A stretch of DNA of 64,000 nt from Chloroflexota bacterium (GTDB lineage Bacteria > Chloroflexota > Anaerolineae > Anaerolineales > Anaerolineaceae), in the NCBI GenBank assembly GCA_016838895.1, contig JAEKNU010000014.1, positions 17,649-81,648 of the forward strand, written 5' to 3'. This document shows, in pieces, positions 53,560 through 62,133 of the stretch (the stretch's first letter is position 1; each line of letters starts with the position of its first letter). The notes under the pieces were generated by a model that worked only from the letters and a program-made list of their open reading frames with translations, was not told the DNA's origin and did no database searches. Both the position numbers and the translations under genes were made by a program.

Positions 53560-53617
53560 TTTGTGTAAATACAAGTAGGAATAATTCATGAATTATTCCT
53601 ACTTGTATTTACACAAA
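53560..53617. repeat. Perfect 58-bp palindrome
   Basis: Two 29-base arms are exact reverse complements with no loop, centred between 53588 and 53589 (TTCA|TGAA). The left arm starts TTTGTGTAAATACAAG. It lies between convergent genes. In DNA it could extrude as a cruciform; in RNA it would be a long hairpin on either strand. I have checked each of the 29 pairs by eye. Confidence 0.92.
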
Positions 53618-53619
53618 CG

Positions 53620-53650
53620 AAAACAATCCAGGAAATTCCCGGATTGTTTT
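53620..53650. terminator. Bidirectional terminator between convergent genes
   Basis: AAAACAATCC and GGATTGTTTT form a 10-bp stem with further inner GG/CC pairing. The A- and T-rich flanks allow stops in both directions, for the MBL-fold gene and for the minus-strand ABC operon. Confidence 0.85.
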
Positions 53651-53682
53651 CCTAAGAGAAAAAATGAATGAACTGAATGTTG

Positions 53683-54504
53683 CTACCCTTTCAACGCACC
53701 TGAGATCAAACCACGCAAGAAATAACGTCCTAAGAAGATATAGATCAACAAAGTAGGTAAAGCAGCCAATAATGATCCTGCCATTTGCACATTCCAGGCG
53801 ATAATCTGGCTGCCAGCCATATTATTCAAGGCCACCGTAATCGGCCAATTGGAGGGGCTGGTCAATACGACCGCAAAGAGGAAATCATTCCAGGCAGAGG
53901 TAAATTGCCAGATGATCACCACCACAAAAGCCGGCGCAGAGATCGGTAATAAGATGTACCAATACGAGGTCAGTAATCCACAGCCATCAATTCGCGAGGC
54001 TTCAATTAATTCTTTTGGTATGGTGGCATAATAATTCCGAAAAGTCAGTGTTGTAATCGGAATACCATAGATTACATGCGTTAACACCAATCCGGGTAAT
54101 CCACCATACAAGTTAGATTGTTTCATGAATTCAACCAGGGGGATCAAAATACTCTGATAAGGTATGAACATGCCGAATAGAATCAGGGGAAAAATAATAT
54201 CAGCACCCTTAAATTTCCATTTTGCCAATACATACCCATTGATCGACCCCAAAATTGAGGAAATAATCGCCGCCGGGAATACCATATTCAGGCTGTTCCA
54301 CATATATGGCGCCAGTTTATCAAAGGCTTCAACAAAATTATCAAACTGAATTCCTTGTGGTAAAGTCCACATGGTTTTCAGGTTAACTTCTTCAAAGCCT
54401 TTAAAACCTGTAATCAACATCAGATAAATCGGTAATAAGTAGAAAGCACTCATACCAATAAGCAAAACATAAATAAACCATCTTGAAGAGCGCAGCTTGG
54501 TCAT
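53683..54504 (-). CDS. Carbohydrate ABC transporter permease (MalG-type)
   Basis: A 273-residue inner-membrane permease with about six membrane segments and an EAA loop EASRIDGCGLLTSYWYILLP. It pairs with the permease encoded upstream, which it overlaps by 4 bases (ATGA). No ATPase gene is linked, so a shared sugar ATPase must serve it. The sugar is unknown. Confidence 0.9.
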   Translation of the reverse strand: MTKLRSSRWFIYVLLIGMSAFYLLPIYLMLITGFKGFEEVNLKTMWTLPQGIQFDNFVEAFDKLAPYMWNSLNMVFPAAIISSILGSINGYVLAKWKFKGADIIFPLILFGMFIPYQSILIPLVEFMKQSNLYGGLPGLVLTHVIYGIPITTLTFRNYYATIPKELIEASRIDGCGLLTSYWYILLPISAPAFVVVIIWQFTSAWNDFLFAVVLTSPSNWPITVALNNMAGSQIIAWNVQMAGSLLAALPTLLIYIFLGRYFLRGLISGALKG

Positions 54505-55388
54505 AATGTCTCCTCCGTTTTGATTGTATACATCAAGTATGGAATAATAAGCACAGCCACACTGATCAAGAGTAAGATACCAATCGCTGCCCCACGTCCA
54601 AAGAAGTATCCATCAAAGGTGGATTGCCACATATAAATCGCCGGGACGTCCAATGGCAATTGTTTACCGGCTACCGCCAGAATCAAATCAAATACTTTCA
54701 AAGAGATATGCCCCAGTATGATCATGGCACTTAATGTTACTGGGCGCAAAATAGGAAGAATGATATAGCGATAAATTTCAATCTCATTTGCACCATCTAC
54801 TTGAGCTGCCTCTCGTAATTGGGTAGGAATAGAGCGCAACCCTCCCAGATATAACGCCATCGTATATCCGGACATTTGCCAGATTGCTGGAAGTGCAATA
54901 TACGCGATACCCCATTGTGGTGTGGTATGCCATTGACTGATCAGAAAATCCAATCCCAAATTTTGGAATAACAAGTTCAAACCACTCATGCGTGAACCCA
55001 TTGCCGGGTTCATTAACCAGCGCCAAACCACACCTGTTACGATAAATGAGATAGCCATTGGAAACAAGAACAGGCTTCTGAAGATTCCCTCACCTTTAAT
55101 ATTTTGATCCAGTAAAATCGCCAGACCTAATCCAATAATCAGGCTACCTACCACAAAGATCAGGGTAAAGACAACCGTGTTACGAATATCAATATTAAAT
55201 CGAGCATCATTAAATAAACCTTTATAGTTTTCCAAGCCCACCCAGGTGTAATCAGGGAGTAAGCCTTTCCATTTGCTCATCGAGACCCTGCCAGTCCAGC
55301 CAATGAATCCATAAACAAAAACCAGAATTGCCAAAATGGAGGGCATGACCAGCGCAATGGCTAAGACTGTTTCTTTTTTACTGCGCAT
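54501..55388 (-). CDS. Carbohydrate ABC transporter permease (MalF-type)
   Basis: A permease with about six membrane segments and an EAA loop EAAQVDGANEIEIYRYIILP. The frame opens at 55415, but the ATG at 55388 follows AAGGAAG and begins MRSKKETVLAIALVMP, so I use it (295 residues). It lies 116 bases after the binding-protein gene, with a strong hairpin in the gap. Confidence 0.9.
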   Translation of the reverse strand: MRSKKETVLAIALVMPSILAILVFVYGFIGWTGRVSMSKWKGLLPDYTWVGLENYKGLFNDARFNIDIRNTVVFTLIFVVGSLIIGLGLAILLDQNIKGEGIFRSLFLFPMAISFIVTGVVWRWLMNPAMGSRMSGLNLLFQNLGLDFLISQWHTTPQWGIAYIALPAIWQMSGYTMALYLGGLRSIPTQLREAAQVDGANEIEIYRYIILPILRPVTLSAMIILGHISLKVFDLILAVAGKQLPLDVPAIYMWQSTFDGYFFGRGAAIGILLLISVAVLIIPYLMYTIKTEETL

Positions 55389-55461
55389 ATTTTCTTCCTT
55401 CGATATTGAGTTCAATAATAAAAAAATAAGTCCAAATTCAGAATAAATGATAAAAAATATT

Positions 55462-55486
55462 CCCTGCCGGGAATATCCCGGCAGGG
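55462..55486 (-). terminator. GC-rich hairpin after the double solute-binding protein gene
   Basis: CCCTGCCGGGA and TCCCGGCAGGG, an 11-bp perfect stem with a 3-base loop, 18 bases after the stop codon. No T run follows on the minus strand. Like the hairpin after lplA, it probably protects the binding-protein mRNA and lowers permease expression. Confidence 0.78.
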
Positions 55487-55504
55487 GTATTATAAACTTT
55501 TATA

Positions 55505-58036
55505 CTAGTTACATGGGCCAGAGGCAATGCAAGCAGCGCTTAGTCCATCCATAAATCCTTGAACATCCATATCTACTAGGAATAAACCTAGTGAGGTATT
55601 AATAGTGTCTTTCCAGGAGTCATTCGCAACAACACCGTGAGTCAATGAACCGACTACGATATCAGATGCCCAATCATCCATAGCGGATTGCAGATATACA
55701 TCATACAACGCTTTATCGCCATCACTGCGGGCAGGGATGGAACCCTTGACCGGGTTGAATGCATCCTGGCCTTCTTTCGAGCCAGCAATGGTCAACCAGG
55801 CAATGGCTGCATCACGATGCGGTGCACCGGCGGGCAGCACAAAGCTGTCAGAGAGGAATTGGAAGGTTCCGCCAGAACCAGGTACAGGAGCCCAGCCAAA
55901 TTCAACCATGGGTTCTTTGCCTAATTCTTTGAAGTAACCTTCTGCCCAGTCACCCATGATATTGAAGGCAGCATCACCCTCAACAACCAATTGGGCGGCA
56001 TCCTGCCAACTCAAGGAAGCGGCATCACTATTGGTGTAGCTTAAAACAGTCTTGAAGTTTTCAATAGCAGCGGCTACATCAGCATCACCCCAACTTTTCT
56101 CACCTGTCCATAATTGGTTATAGGCATCCGGGCCCATACTGCCGAGTAAAATGGTTTCAAACAGGTGCATGGCAGTCCATTGTTCGCCCATGGCTAATGG
56201 AACATCAACACCAGCAGCTTGTAGTGTTTCCAAAGCCGCGATAAAGTCATCCATTGTTTCGGGAACTTCCAAGCCATTATCAGCTAAAACTTGCGGGTTG
56301 TACCACAAAACATTGGCACGATGAATATTTACAGGTACGGAGTAGATATTGCCGCTGTCAGAGATTAAGGGAATCAATGTTTCGGGCATGACATCCAGCC
56401 AACCATTTTCTTCATAGAGGAAGTTCAGCGGTTCCAGTTGATTGGCTGCCACATACGTACCGATCAATTCCTGACCAGCATGTCCTTGCCAGCTATCTGG
56501 GGCATCACCAGCTTGCAAACGGGTTGCCAATACTGCACGAGCATTGGTACCAGCGCCGCCGGCTACAGCAGCATTGATGAATTCAACATTGGGATATTGT
56601 GCACCAAAGATTTTGATCATAGCATCCAGACCAGCAGCTTCGCCACCACCTGTCCACCATGAGAAGACTTCCACTTCGCCTGTCAAATCAGACATCATGG
56701 GTTCTTCAGCCATCGGAGCTTCTGCCATTCCTGATGAAGCATTGGCATCTACCAAACCAGTCTGGAATGCATCTACATCCATGTCTAATAAGAACAAACC
56801 CAATGAAGTATTGATCGTATCTTTCCAGGAGTCATTGGCCACCACACCGTGAGTCAAAGAACCGACCACGATATCGCTTGCCCAATCATCCATAGCGGAT
56901 TGCAGATACACATCATACAAGGATTTGTCACCATCGCTGCGTGCAGGGATGGAACCTTTGACAGGGTTGAATGCATCCTGGCCTTCTTTGGAGCCAGCAA
57001 TGGTTAACCAGGCAATGGCTGCATCTCGGTGCGGGGCACCAGTGGGCAGTACAAAGCTGTCAGAGAGGAACTGGAAGGTTCCACCTGAACCAGGTACAGG
57101 AGCCCAACCGAAATCAACCATAGGCTCTTTTTCTAATTCCTTGAAGTAGCCTTCTGCCCAGTCACCCATGATATTGAAGGCAGCATCACCCTCAACGACC
57201 AATTGGGCGGCATCCTGCCAGCTCAAGGAAGCGGCATCACTGTTGGTGTAACCCACTACAGTCTTGAAGTTCTCAATAGCAGCAGCCACATCAGCGTCGC
57301 CCCAGCTTTTCTCGCCATTCCATAAGCCATTGTATTCATCCGGGCCCAGGCTGCCGAGCAAAATGGTCTCGAACAAGTGCATGGCTGTCCATTGTTCGCC
57401 CATGGCTAGTGGTACATCAACACCGGCGTTTTTCAGTGTTTCCAAAGCAGCAATGAAGTCATCCATGGATTCCGGTACTTCCAGGCCATTATCTGCCAAT
57501 ACTTGTGGGTTGTACCACAAAACATTGGACCGATGAATGTTCACAGGCACGGAATAGATGTTACCCTTGTCAGAGATGAGCGGGATTAATGTTTCGGGCA
57601 TGACATCCAGCCAACCGTTCTGTTCGTAGAGGAAGTTTAACGGTTCCAATTGATTGGCCGCCACATACGTGCCGATCAATTCCTGTCCAGCATGACCCTG
57701 CCAGCTATCCGGCGCGTCACCAGCTTGCAGACGAGTTGCTAATACTGCACGGGCATTTGTGCCAGCACCACCAGCAACGGCTGCATTAACAAATTTAATA
57801 TCCGGATACTGTTCACCGAATACTTTTATCATAGCATCCAGACCAGCAGCTTCACCACCGCCTGTCCACCACGAAAAAACCTCTACCTCTTGCTTACCAT
57901 CTGTGGCGGCTTCGCCAGAGGTTTCTGCTTGTCCCGGCTCTGCTGCAGGGGCGGCATTGCCACCACATGCAGATAGCAGCATTGCAAAAACAATCAGTAG
58001 TGCTAGGGCATTCCAACTTGCTTTACGACTAAACAT
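55505..58036 (-). CDS. Fused tandem-duplicate solute-binding lipoprotein (two SBP domains)
   Basis: An 843-residue binding lipoprotein, twice the normal size. The signal peptide ends in the lipobox LSAC (Cys24), and an Ala/Glu/Gly linker follows. Domain 1 covers about residues 50-439 and domain 2 about 454-843; both start EVEVFSWWTGGGEAAGLDAMIK and stay aligned with a constant offset of 404 codons and no gap. They are nearly identical. The joining linker (MAEAPMAEEPMMSDLTG) resembles a post-lipobox linker, so a second gene copy seems to have fused and lost its signal. TAT or Sec export is by the single N-terminal signal. Sugar of unknown type. Confidence 0.92.
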   Translation of the reverse strand: MFSRKASWNALALLIVFAMLLSACGGNAAPAAEPGQAETSGEAATDGKQEVEVFSWWTGGGEAAGLDAMIKVFGEQYPDIKFVNAAVAGGAGTNARAVLATRLQAGDAPDSWQGHAGQELIGTYVAANQLEPLNFLYEQNGWLDVMPETLIPLISDKGNIYSVPVNIHRSNVLWYNPQVLADNGLEVPESMDDFIAALETLKNAGVDVPLAMGEQWTAMHLFETILLGSLGPDEYNGLWNGEKSWGDADVAAAIENFKTVVGYTNSDAASLSWQDAAQLVVEGDAAFNIMGDWAEGYFKELEKEPMVDFGWAPVPGSGGTFQFLSDSFVLPTGAPHRDAAIAWLTIAGSKEGQDAFNPVKGSIPARSDGDKSLYDVYLQSAMDDWASDIVVGSLTHGVVANDSWKDTINTSLGLFLLDMDVDAFQTGLVDANASSGMAEAPMAEEPMMSDLTGEVEVFSWWTGGGEAAGLDAMIKIFGAQYPNVEFINAAVAGGAGTNARAVLATRLQAGDAPDSWQGHAGQELIGTYVAANQLEPLNFLYEENGWLDVMPETLIPLISDSGNIYSVPVNIHRANVLWYNPQVLADNGLEVPETMDDFIAALETLQAAGVDVPLAMGEQWTAMHLFETILLGSMGPDAYNQLWTGEKSWGDADVAAAIENFKTVLSYTNSDAASLSWQDAAQLVVEGDAAFNIMGDWAEGYFKELGKEPMVEFGWAPVPGSGGTFQFLSDSFVLPAGAPHRDAAIAWLTIAGSKEGQDAFNPVKGSIPARSDGDKALYDVYLQSAMDDWASDIVVGSLTHGVVANDSWKDTINTSLGLFLVDMDVQGFMDGLSAACIASGPCN
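55508..56677 (-). repeat. Intragenic repeat unit 2 (domain 2 of the double binding protein)
   Basis: The 1170-base segment coding for domain 2. It matches 56720-57889 with a 1212-base offset and no indel that I can see. A sampled 60-base stretch shows about 85 percent identity by eye. Confidence 0.9.
56720..57889 (-). repeat. Intragenic repeat unit 1 (domain 1 of the double binding protein)
   Basis: The 1170-base segment coding for domain 1, partner of 55508-56677. Differences are mostly at third codon positions, which argues for two maintained copies rather than an assembly echo. Confidence 0.9.
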
Positions 58037-58229
58037 TTTGTCTTCTCCTTCTGTTTGGTAGTAGAATGGTTTGAATCGACAATTACATTTATCACGTGAG
58101 CATAAAAAGGATTTTGAATTTTAAGTCTGAAATGATTTCTCCTTAACCATTGTTGTTAATATGCAAAAATGGCTCCAATGGAGACAATTTAAATTATAAT
58201 GATCTTGTAGATGCTTAACTACAGGTTAG

Positions 58230-58256
58230 CGGACATATCGCGGACGTTTATCGGAC
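58230..58256 (+). promoter_or_regulatory. Three CGGAC direct repeats at 11-bp spacing
   Basis: CGGAC occurs at 58230, 58241 and 58252, one helical turn apart, 32-58 bases before the start of the HTH/receiver regulator and in the divergent region facing the double binding-protein gene. The layout is that of a response-regulator binding array and could serve both promoters. Confidence 0.65.
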
Positions 58257-58287
58257 AAAAATAAATATCAATACAGTTGGTTAGTTT

Positions 58288-59472
58288 ATGGATTATTCAG
58301 AGTTTGAAACATTAATAAAGTTTGCTTTATCCAATTTATATGATTTTGCCGCTTTGGAAACACACCCACAGTTGACAGGATTTTTTCCTCCTCCACAAGA
58401 TTTCACTGGCAATAAAGGTGATTATTTACGTAAATACTTTCTGCAACAAATTGAAACACTGAAACCCGGTGAAATCCCATATGATATAAACGCCAGCGAG
58501 TGGCGGGGATACATCATCCTTACCAAACGTTATCTGAACAGCCAGCCTGCATTGGATGTCGCCAATCAATTAGCAATCAGTGAACGACAGTTACGTCGAT
58601 ATACTCGTAAAGCCATAAACACACTTTCCCTTATCCTCTGGGAAAAACTTTCCCTGTCAAATTTCGAAGTGAACGAACCAACAAATCCCCAGGAATTCAG
58701 CATCAATCGTGAAGAAATCAATCTCCACGAAATCATAACAGGGGTGATCGGCTTATTATCCAGTCGCATAAACGAAGAACAAATTGAGGTTCACTTTCAG
58801 AAGCAAAATAATGCTGTAATTGTCAAAAGTGACCGTATCATCTTACGACAAATTTTAATTGGATTGGTGAATGATCTCCTACAAGCACACGTCAATGATA
58901 TTCACTTTGCATGTGAAATTATCAATGATCAGCCTAATTTACAAATTTCTTCTAACAGTTTCAATGGAAAACTTGGATTACTTGATAGCCAGCAAACAGT
59001 TCAGGAAAATAGTATTCATTATTGGGTTGAACAGTTAGGTATTCATATCAAAGAAGACTTCGATCCAGCTTCTACTCATACAAATATTTCACTAAATTTT
59101 CCAACAACATTGCAGAAGACGATTTTAATTGTTGATGATCAGGAACCTGCATTACGAATGTTCACACGTTACTTGTCCCGCACCAATTTCAAGATAATTG
59201 GGTTGCGCAAACCTACTAAAGTACTGGAAAAAGCGAATGAATTGCAGCCCGTCTTAATCCTCCTGGATATTATGATGCCAAAAGTTGACGGTTGGGAATT
59301 GTTTCAATCTCTAAAACTTGATGAAAACACCAAACATATTCCTGTCATTATCTGTTCAGCATGGGGGGAACCTGAATTGGCGAAATCCCTTGGTGCAACA
59401 GCGTTTTTGCGCAAACCTGTTACTCAGCGCGATTTACTTTCTACTATTCAATCGCTGGGCATTATTGAGTAA
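58288..59472 (+). CDS. Response regulator with N-terminal HTH, degenerate kinase-like middle and C-terminal receiver
   Basis: A 394-residue soluble protein. A helix-turn-helix lies about residues 82-115 (LDVANQLAISERQLRRYTRKA). The middle (about 145-265) recalls a histidine kinase ATPase domain (NLHEIITGVIGLLSS ... SDRIILRQILIGLVNDLL) but has no G-box, so it should not bind ATP normally. The C-terminal receiver has VDDQEPA and the phospho-acceptor Asp327 in LLDIMMP, with the Lys in FLRKPVT. It is divergent from the sugar ABC operon and has CGGAC repeats upstream. Its stop is 5 bases from the convergent kinase gene. Confidence 0.82.
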   Translation: MDYSEFETLIKFALSNLYDFAALETHPQLTGFFPPPQDFTGNKGDYLRKYFLQQIETLKPGEIPYDINASEWRGYIILTKRYLNSQPALDVANQLAISERQLRRYTRKAINTLSLILWEKLSLSNFEVNEPTNPQEFSINREEINLHEIITGVIGLLSSRINEEQIEVHFQKQNNAVIVKSDRIILRQILIGLVNDLLQAHVNDIHFACEIINDQPNLQISSNSFNGKLGLLDSQQTVQENSIHYWVEQLGIHIKEDFDPASTHTNISLNFPTTLQKTILIVDDQEPALRMFTRYLSRTNFKIIGLRKPTKVLEKANELQPVLILLDIMMPKVDGWELFQSLKLDENTKHIPVIICSAWGEPELAKSLGATAFLRKPVTQRDLLSTIQSLGIIE

Positions 59473-59477
59473 ACAAA

Positions 59478-61712
59478 TTAATTCTTGCGATCCTGATATT
59501 GTGGACGCAAATTTTTCAATGCTGTTTGAATCATCATGGATAATTCATCGCGTTCAAAGGGTCGGTTTATTAATATCTGAAGATTTGCCGATTCCTCCAA
59601 ATGCATATCCTCACTTAGATCACTGGCAGAAATAATAATAATAGGTATATTCCTTGTTTGTCCATTCTTCTTGATCTCAGCCATAACCTGGGTACCATGA
59701 ATATCAGGGAGATCCAGATCCAATAATATTGCATCAACTGGCTGAGATTTTAGGATACTTAAAGCTTCATTTCCCGAGTATGCAGGTATGAAATTAATTT
59801 CTTCCAGTAATGGGTCCATTTGAATTGTAGATTTAATGGCCTGTGTAAATAAACGCACCATTGTAGGGTCATCATCAACCACCAGCAATTGCCTTATTTC
59901 CCCGCCCAAAGAGTGAATCGTATCAACCAGACGCTCACGAGAAACCGGTTTAACCAGATATCGAAAAATACCGAACGGATATGAAATTGAATGATTGGGA
60001 ATTCCCGCAAACAGGAAGGAAATCACTGGTAAATCAAATGGTAATTGTTGTAAATATCTTTGAATATCCTCTTGCTGCAATACTGCCTCATCCAGCAACA
60101 GCGCTGCCGGGTAATATGCAAGGGTAAGTTCTTTCAGACTGGAAACCGATTCGGCCACCGTGACTTCCTGTTCAACTAGTGACTGCCCTACCAGTTTGGC
60201 CTGTATAGGGTCCTGACTATAGCACAGCACCACATCGGATTGCTTGCGCGCATGCACAATCGCCGCCACCTGTTCTCCAGTCTCATGATCTTCAGTATGC
60301 TCATCTTCCTCAGTCTGTAATGGCTCTATAAGCGGCAGTGAGAATCGGATGATGGTTCCCTGCCCCATTTCACTTTCAACACTCATTTTGCCACCGTGCA
60401 ATTCCACAAATCGTTTACTGATGGGCAATCCCAATCCAGTGCTTTTTTCACGGCTCCAGTTTTCCTGCCCCACCTGACGAAATTCATCAAATATTTTTTC
60501 CAAATCTTCTTTGGCAATACCTGGTCCGGTATCAGAAATATCTATCTCCAATTCTTCATTACTCTTCAAATAAGCATCAATAACAATTTTTCCTTCTTGG
60601 GTAAAACGCAAACTATTGGTAATGATATTCAGCAAAACCTGCCGGATGCGCGTGCGATCAACAAAAATATACGGTAAATCATCTTCCTGATTGATCTCCA
60701 TCTCCAATCCCTTCTGGTTAACCTGACTGGAAAGTAATTCGGATATTTCCTCAAGAATCACTGCCGGACGAACTCTTTCACGGAATAACGGCATACGTCG
60801 TGCATCCATTTTCCCCATATCCAGAATATCATTGATCAAGCCTAACAGATGCTTACTGCTGTTATAAATTTCCTGTGTGTCATCAAATAAACCAGTAGGC
60901 CAATCTTCTTTAGCGGCATAGGTTTCAGGGGCATTAACCATCAAGTCGCTGAATCCCAAAATAAAATTAAGCGGTGAACGCAATTCATGGGAAACCGCCA
61001 TGGCAAAACGATCACGGTCCTCGCGGGCTTCTTCTGCACGCACACGTGCCTGTTCCAGCATACGGTTCATTTGTTTTAGTTGATAATTGTACTGGCTGAG
61101 TTCTTTCAGCATACGGCTGATTTCTGCACGATGCTTACGGGTTTCTTCTAAACGGCGGCGTGCTTCAAAATAATGGAACGAAGAGGATTCAATCGCAGAG
61201 AGCATATTGCTGGATATTCCCCAACCAAATACACCGCTGAAAATGAAACTAAAAACCAAACCCACAGCATTACCACTGGATACAGGAGGTATACCAGGTA
61301 TTTGTGGCAATGAAAAAGCAAAAATCGTTAACATAACTTCAAGAATTAATGTCCCTCTGACACCTAGTGTTACAACAGCCATCAATGGCAAAACAGATAA
61401 CAAATAAAGAATTTCAGGTTTTAAAAAAATATGATATGCGCTCATAACCGCTATCGTGATACCAGACAGCCATACCAATTGAGCCAACAAATATAACCGT
61501 TCCATTAAAAATAACGTTATCAGAAATGTTGCCAACATGATTATTGTGCAAACCCAAAGACGGGGACTGAACACTTGAGGATAAAACAATGAAGCTATAA
61601 AATGGAAAAATAAATAGATACCCCCAGTTGATGATACAACATATCTTGATGTAGACAAAAGTAATTCTTTGGAGCTTTCTTCTTTTCCTAATACTGAACG
61701 GATCCAAAACAT
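59478..61712 (-). CDS. Membrane hybrid histidine kinase with two receiver-type domains
   Basis: A 744-residue sensor kinase. The frame opens at a TTG at 61742, but the ATG at 61712 with CAGGAG upstream is better. Residues about 20-175 hold six or so membrane segments with short loops. A coiled coil (about 185-235) leads to the kinase core: His242 in AVSHELRSPLN, then VLLNIITNSLRF, DTGPGIAKEDLE and STGLGLPISKRFVE. Two receiver-type domains follow: the first (about 520-620) has lost the usual acidic pocket, the second has VVDDDP and Asp665 in LLDLDLP. It may phosphorylate the convergent response regulator; this is inferred from position. Confidence 0.87.
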   Translation of the reverse strand: MFWIRSVLGKEESSKELLLSTSRYVVSSTGGIYLFFHFIASLFYPQVFSPRLWVCTIIMLATFLITLFLMERLYLLAQLVWLSGITIAVMSAYHIFLKPEILYLLSVLPLMAVVTLGVRGTLILEVMLTIFAFSLPQIPGIPPVSSGNAVGLVFSFIFSGVFGWGISSNMLSAIESSSFHYFEARRRLEETRKHRAEISRMLKELSQYNYQLKQMNRMLEQARVRAEEAREDRDRFAMAVSHELRSPLNFILGFSDLMVNAPETYAAKEDWPTGLFDDTQEIYNSSKHLLGLINDILDMGKMDARRMPLFRERVRPAVILEEISELLSSQVNQKGLEMEINQEDDLPYIFVDRTRIRQVLLNIITNSLRFTQEGKIVIDAYLKSNEELEIDISDTGPGIAKEDLEKIFDEFRQVGQENWSREKSTGLGLPISKRFVELHGGKMSVESEMGQGTIIRFSLPLIEPLQTEEDEHTEDHETGEQVAAIVHARKQSDVVLCYSQDPIQAKLVGQSLVEQEVTVAESVSSLKELTLAYYPAALLLDEAVLQQEDIQRYLQQLPFDLPVISFLFAGIPNHSISYPFGIFRYLVKPVSRERLVDTIHSLGGEIRQLLVVDDDPTMVRLFTQAIKSTIQMDPLLEEINFIPAYSGNEALSILKSQPVDAILLDLDLPDIHGTQVMAEIKKNGQTRNIPIIIISASDLSEDMHLEESANLQILINRPFERDELSMMIQTALKNLRPQYQDRKN

Positions 61713-62133
61713 GGCGACTCCTGATGAAATAGGGACATACAAGGCTATCTTACCAGAAATAAGTCATCCTTTCCTAATTGAATATACTGTGTTTTTACGA
61801 CATCTCCGTTCTTCAATCTAATAACATCAACTACAACCGCATGAATTATGATCTCCAGCGTGTCGGAAATTTATATCCCTGAGGGATGTTAAGCAATCGC
61901 ATTGTGGAATATCCTTGGTGGAATAACCTTGGTGTAATAGACCCAATACATTTCCGCTGATGTTCGGTGACAACGAGTTATTATTGTCTAAATGTAAAAT
62001 CGCTACCTGATTGATGATTTTTTTTGCAACTAAACAATTATTCAACTAATTTCATTGTGCTTCAGTAAACAAACAACCCCACGAGCGGGTGGGGCTGCTT
62101 GCTAAACCGTAGACATTTTTTAAGGTTGTTTTT
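61713..62133. other. Intergenic region upstream of the hybrid kinase
   Basis: About 420 bases without a convincing gene; a 72-codon minus-strand frame at 61827-62045 has no recognisable features. It holds an imperfect 14-bp direct repeat at 61907-61934 (GGAATATCCTTGGT and GGAATAACCTTGGT, overlapping by one base position in phase) and, at its right end, the terminator of the chemotaxis receptor gene. Confidence 0.55.
62064..62094 (-). terminator. Terminator of the chemotaxis receptor gene
   Basis: On the minus strand CCCCAC and GTGGGG form a 6-bp GC-rich stem with a 6-base loop, followed by TTGTTTGTTT. It lies 40 bases after the receptor stop codon. Confidence 0.75.

Noticed and set aside
53560..53617. 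The palindrome as an insertion sequence end or attachment site
   Set aside because: No transposase or integrase gene is near and no direct-repeat target duplication was seen, so it is reported only as a palindrome.
55505..58036. Assembly duplication as the explanation of the double binding protein
   Set aside because: The two halves differ at many third codon positions and have different linkers and C-termini, so a simple assembly echo is unlikely, though long reads should confirm.
61827..62045. 72-codon minus-strand frame upstream of the hybrid kinase
   Set aside because: No ribosome site or family features; probably chance.
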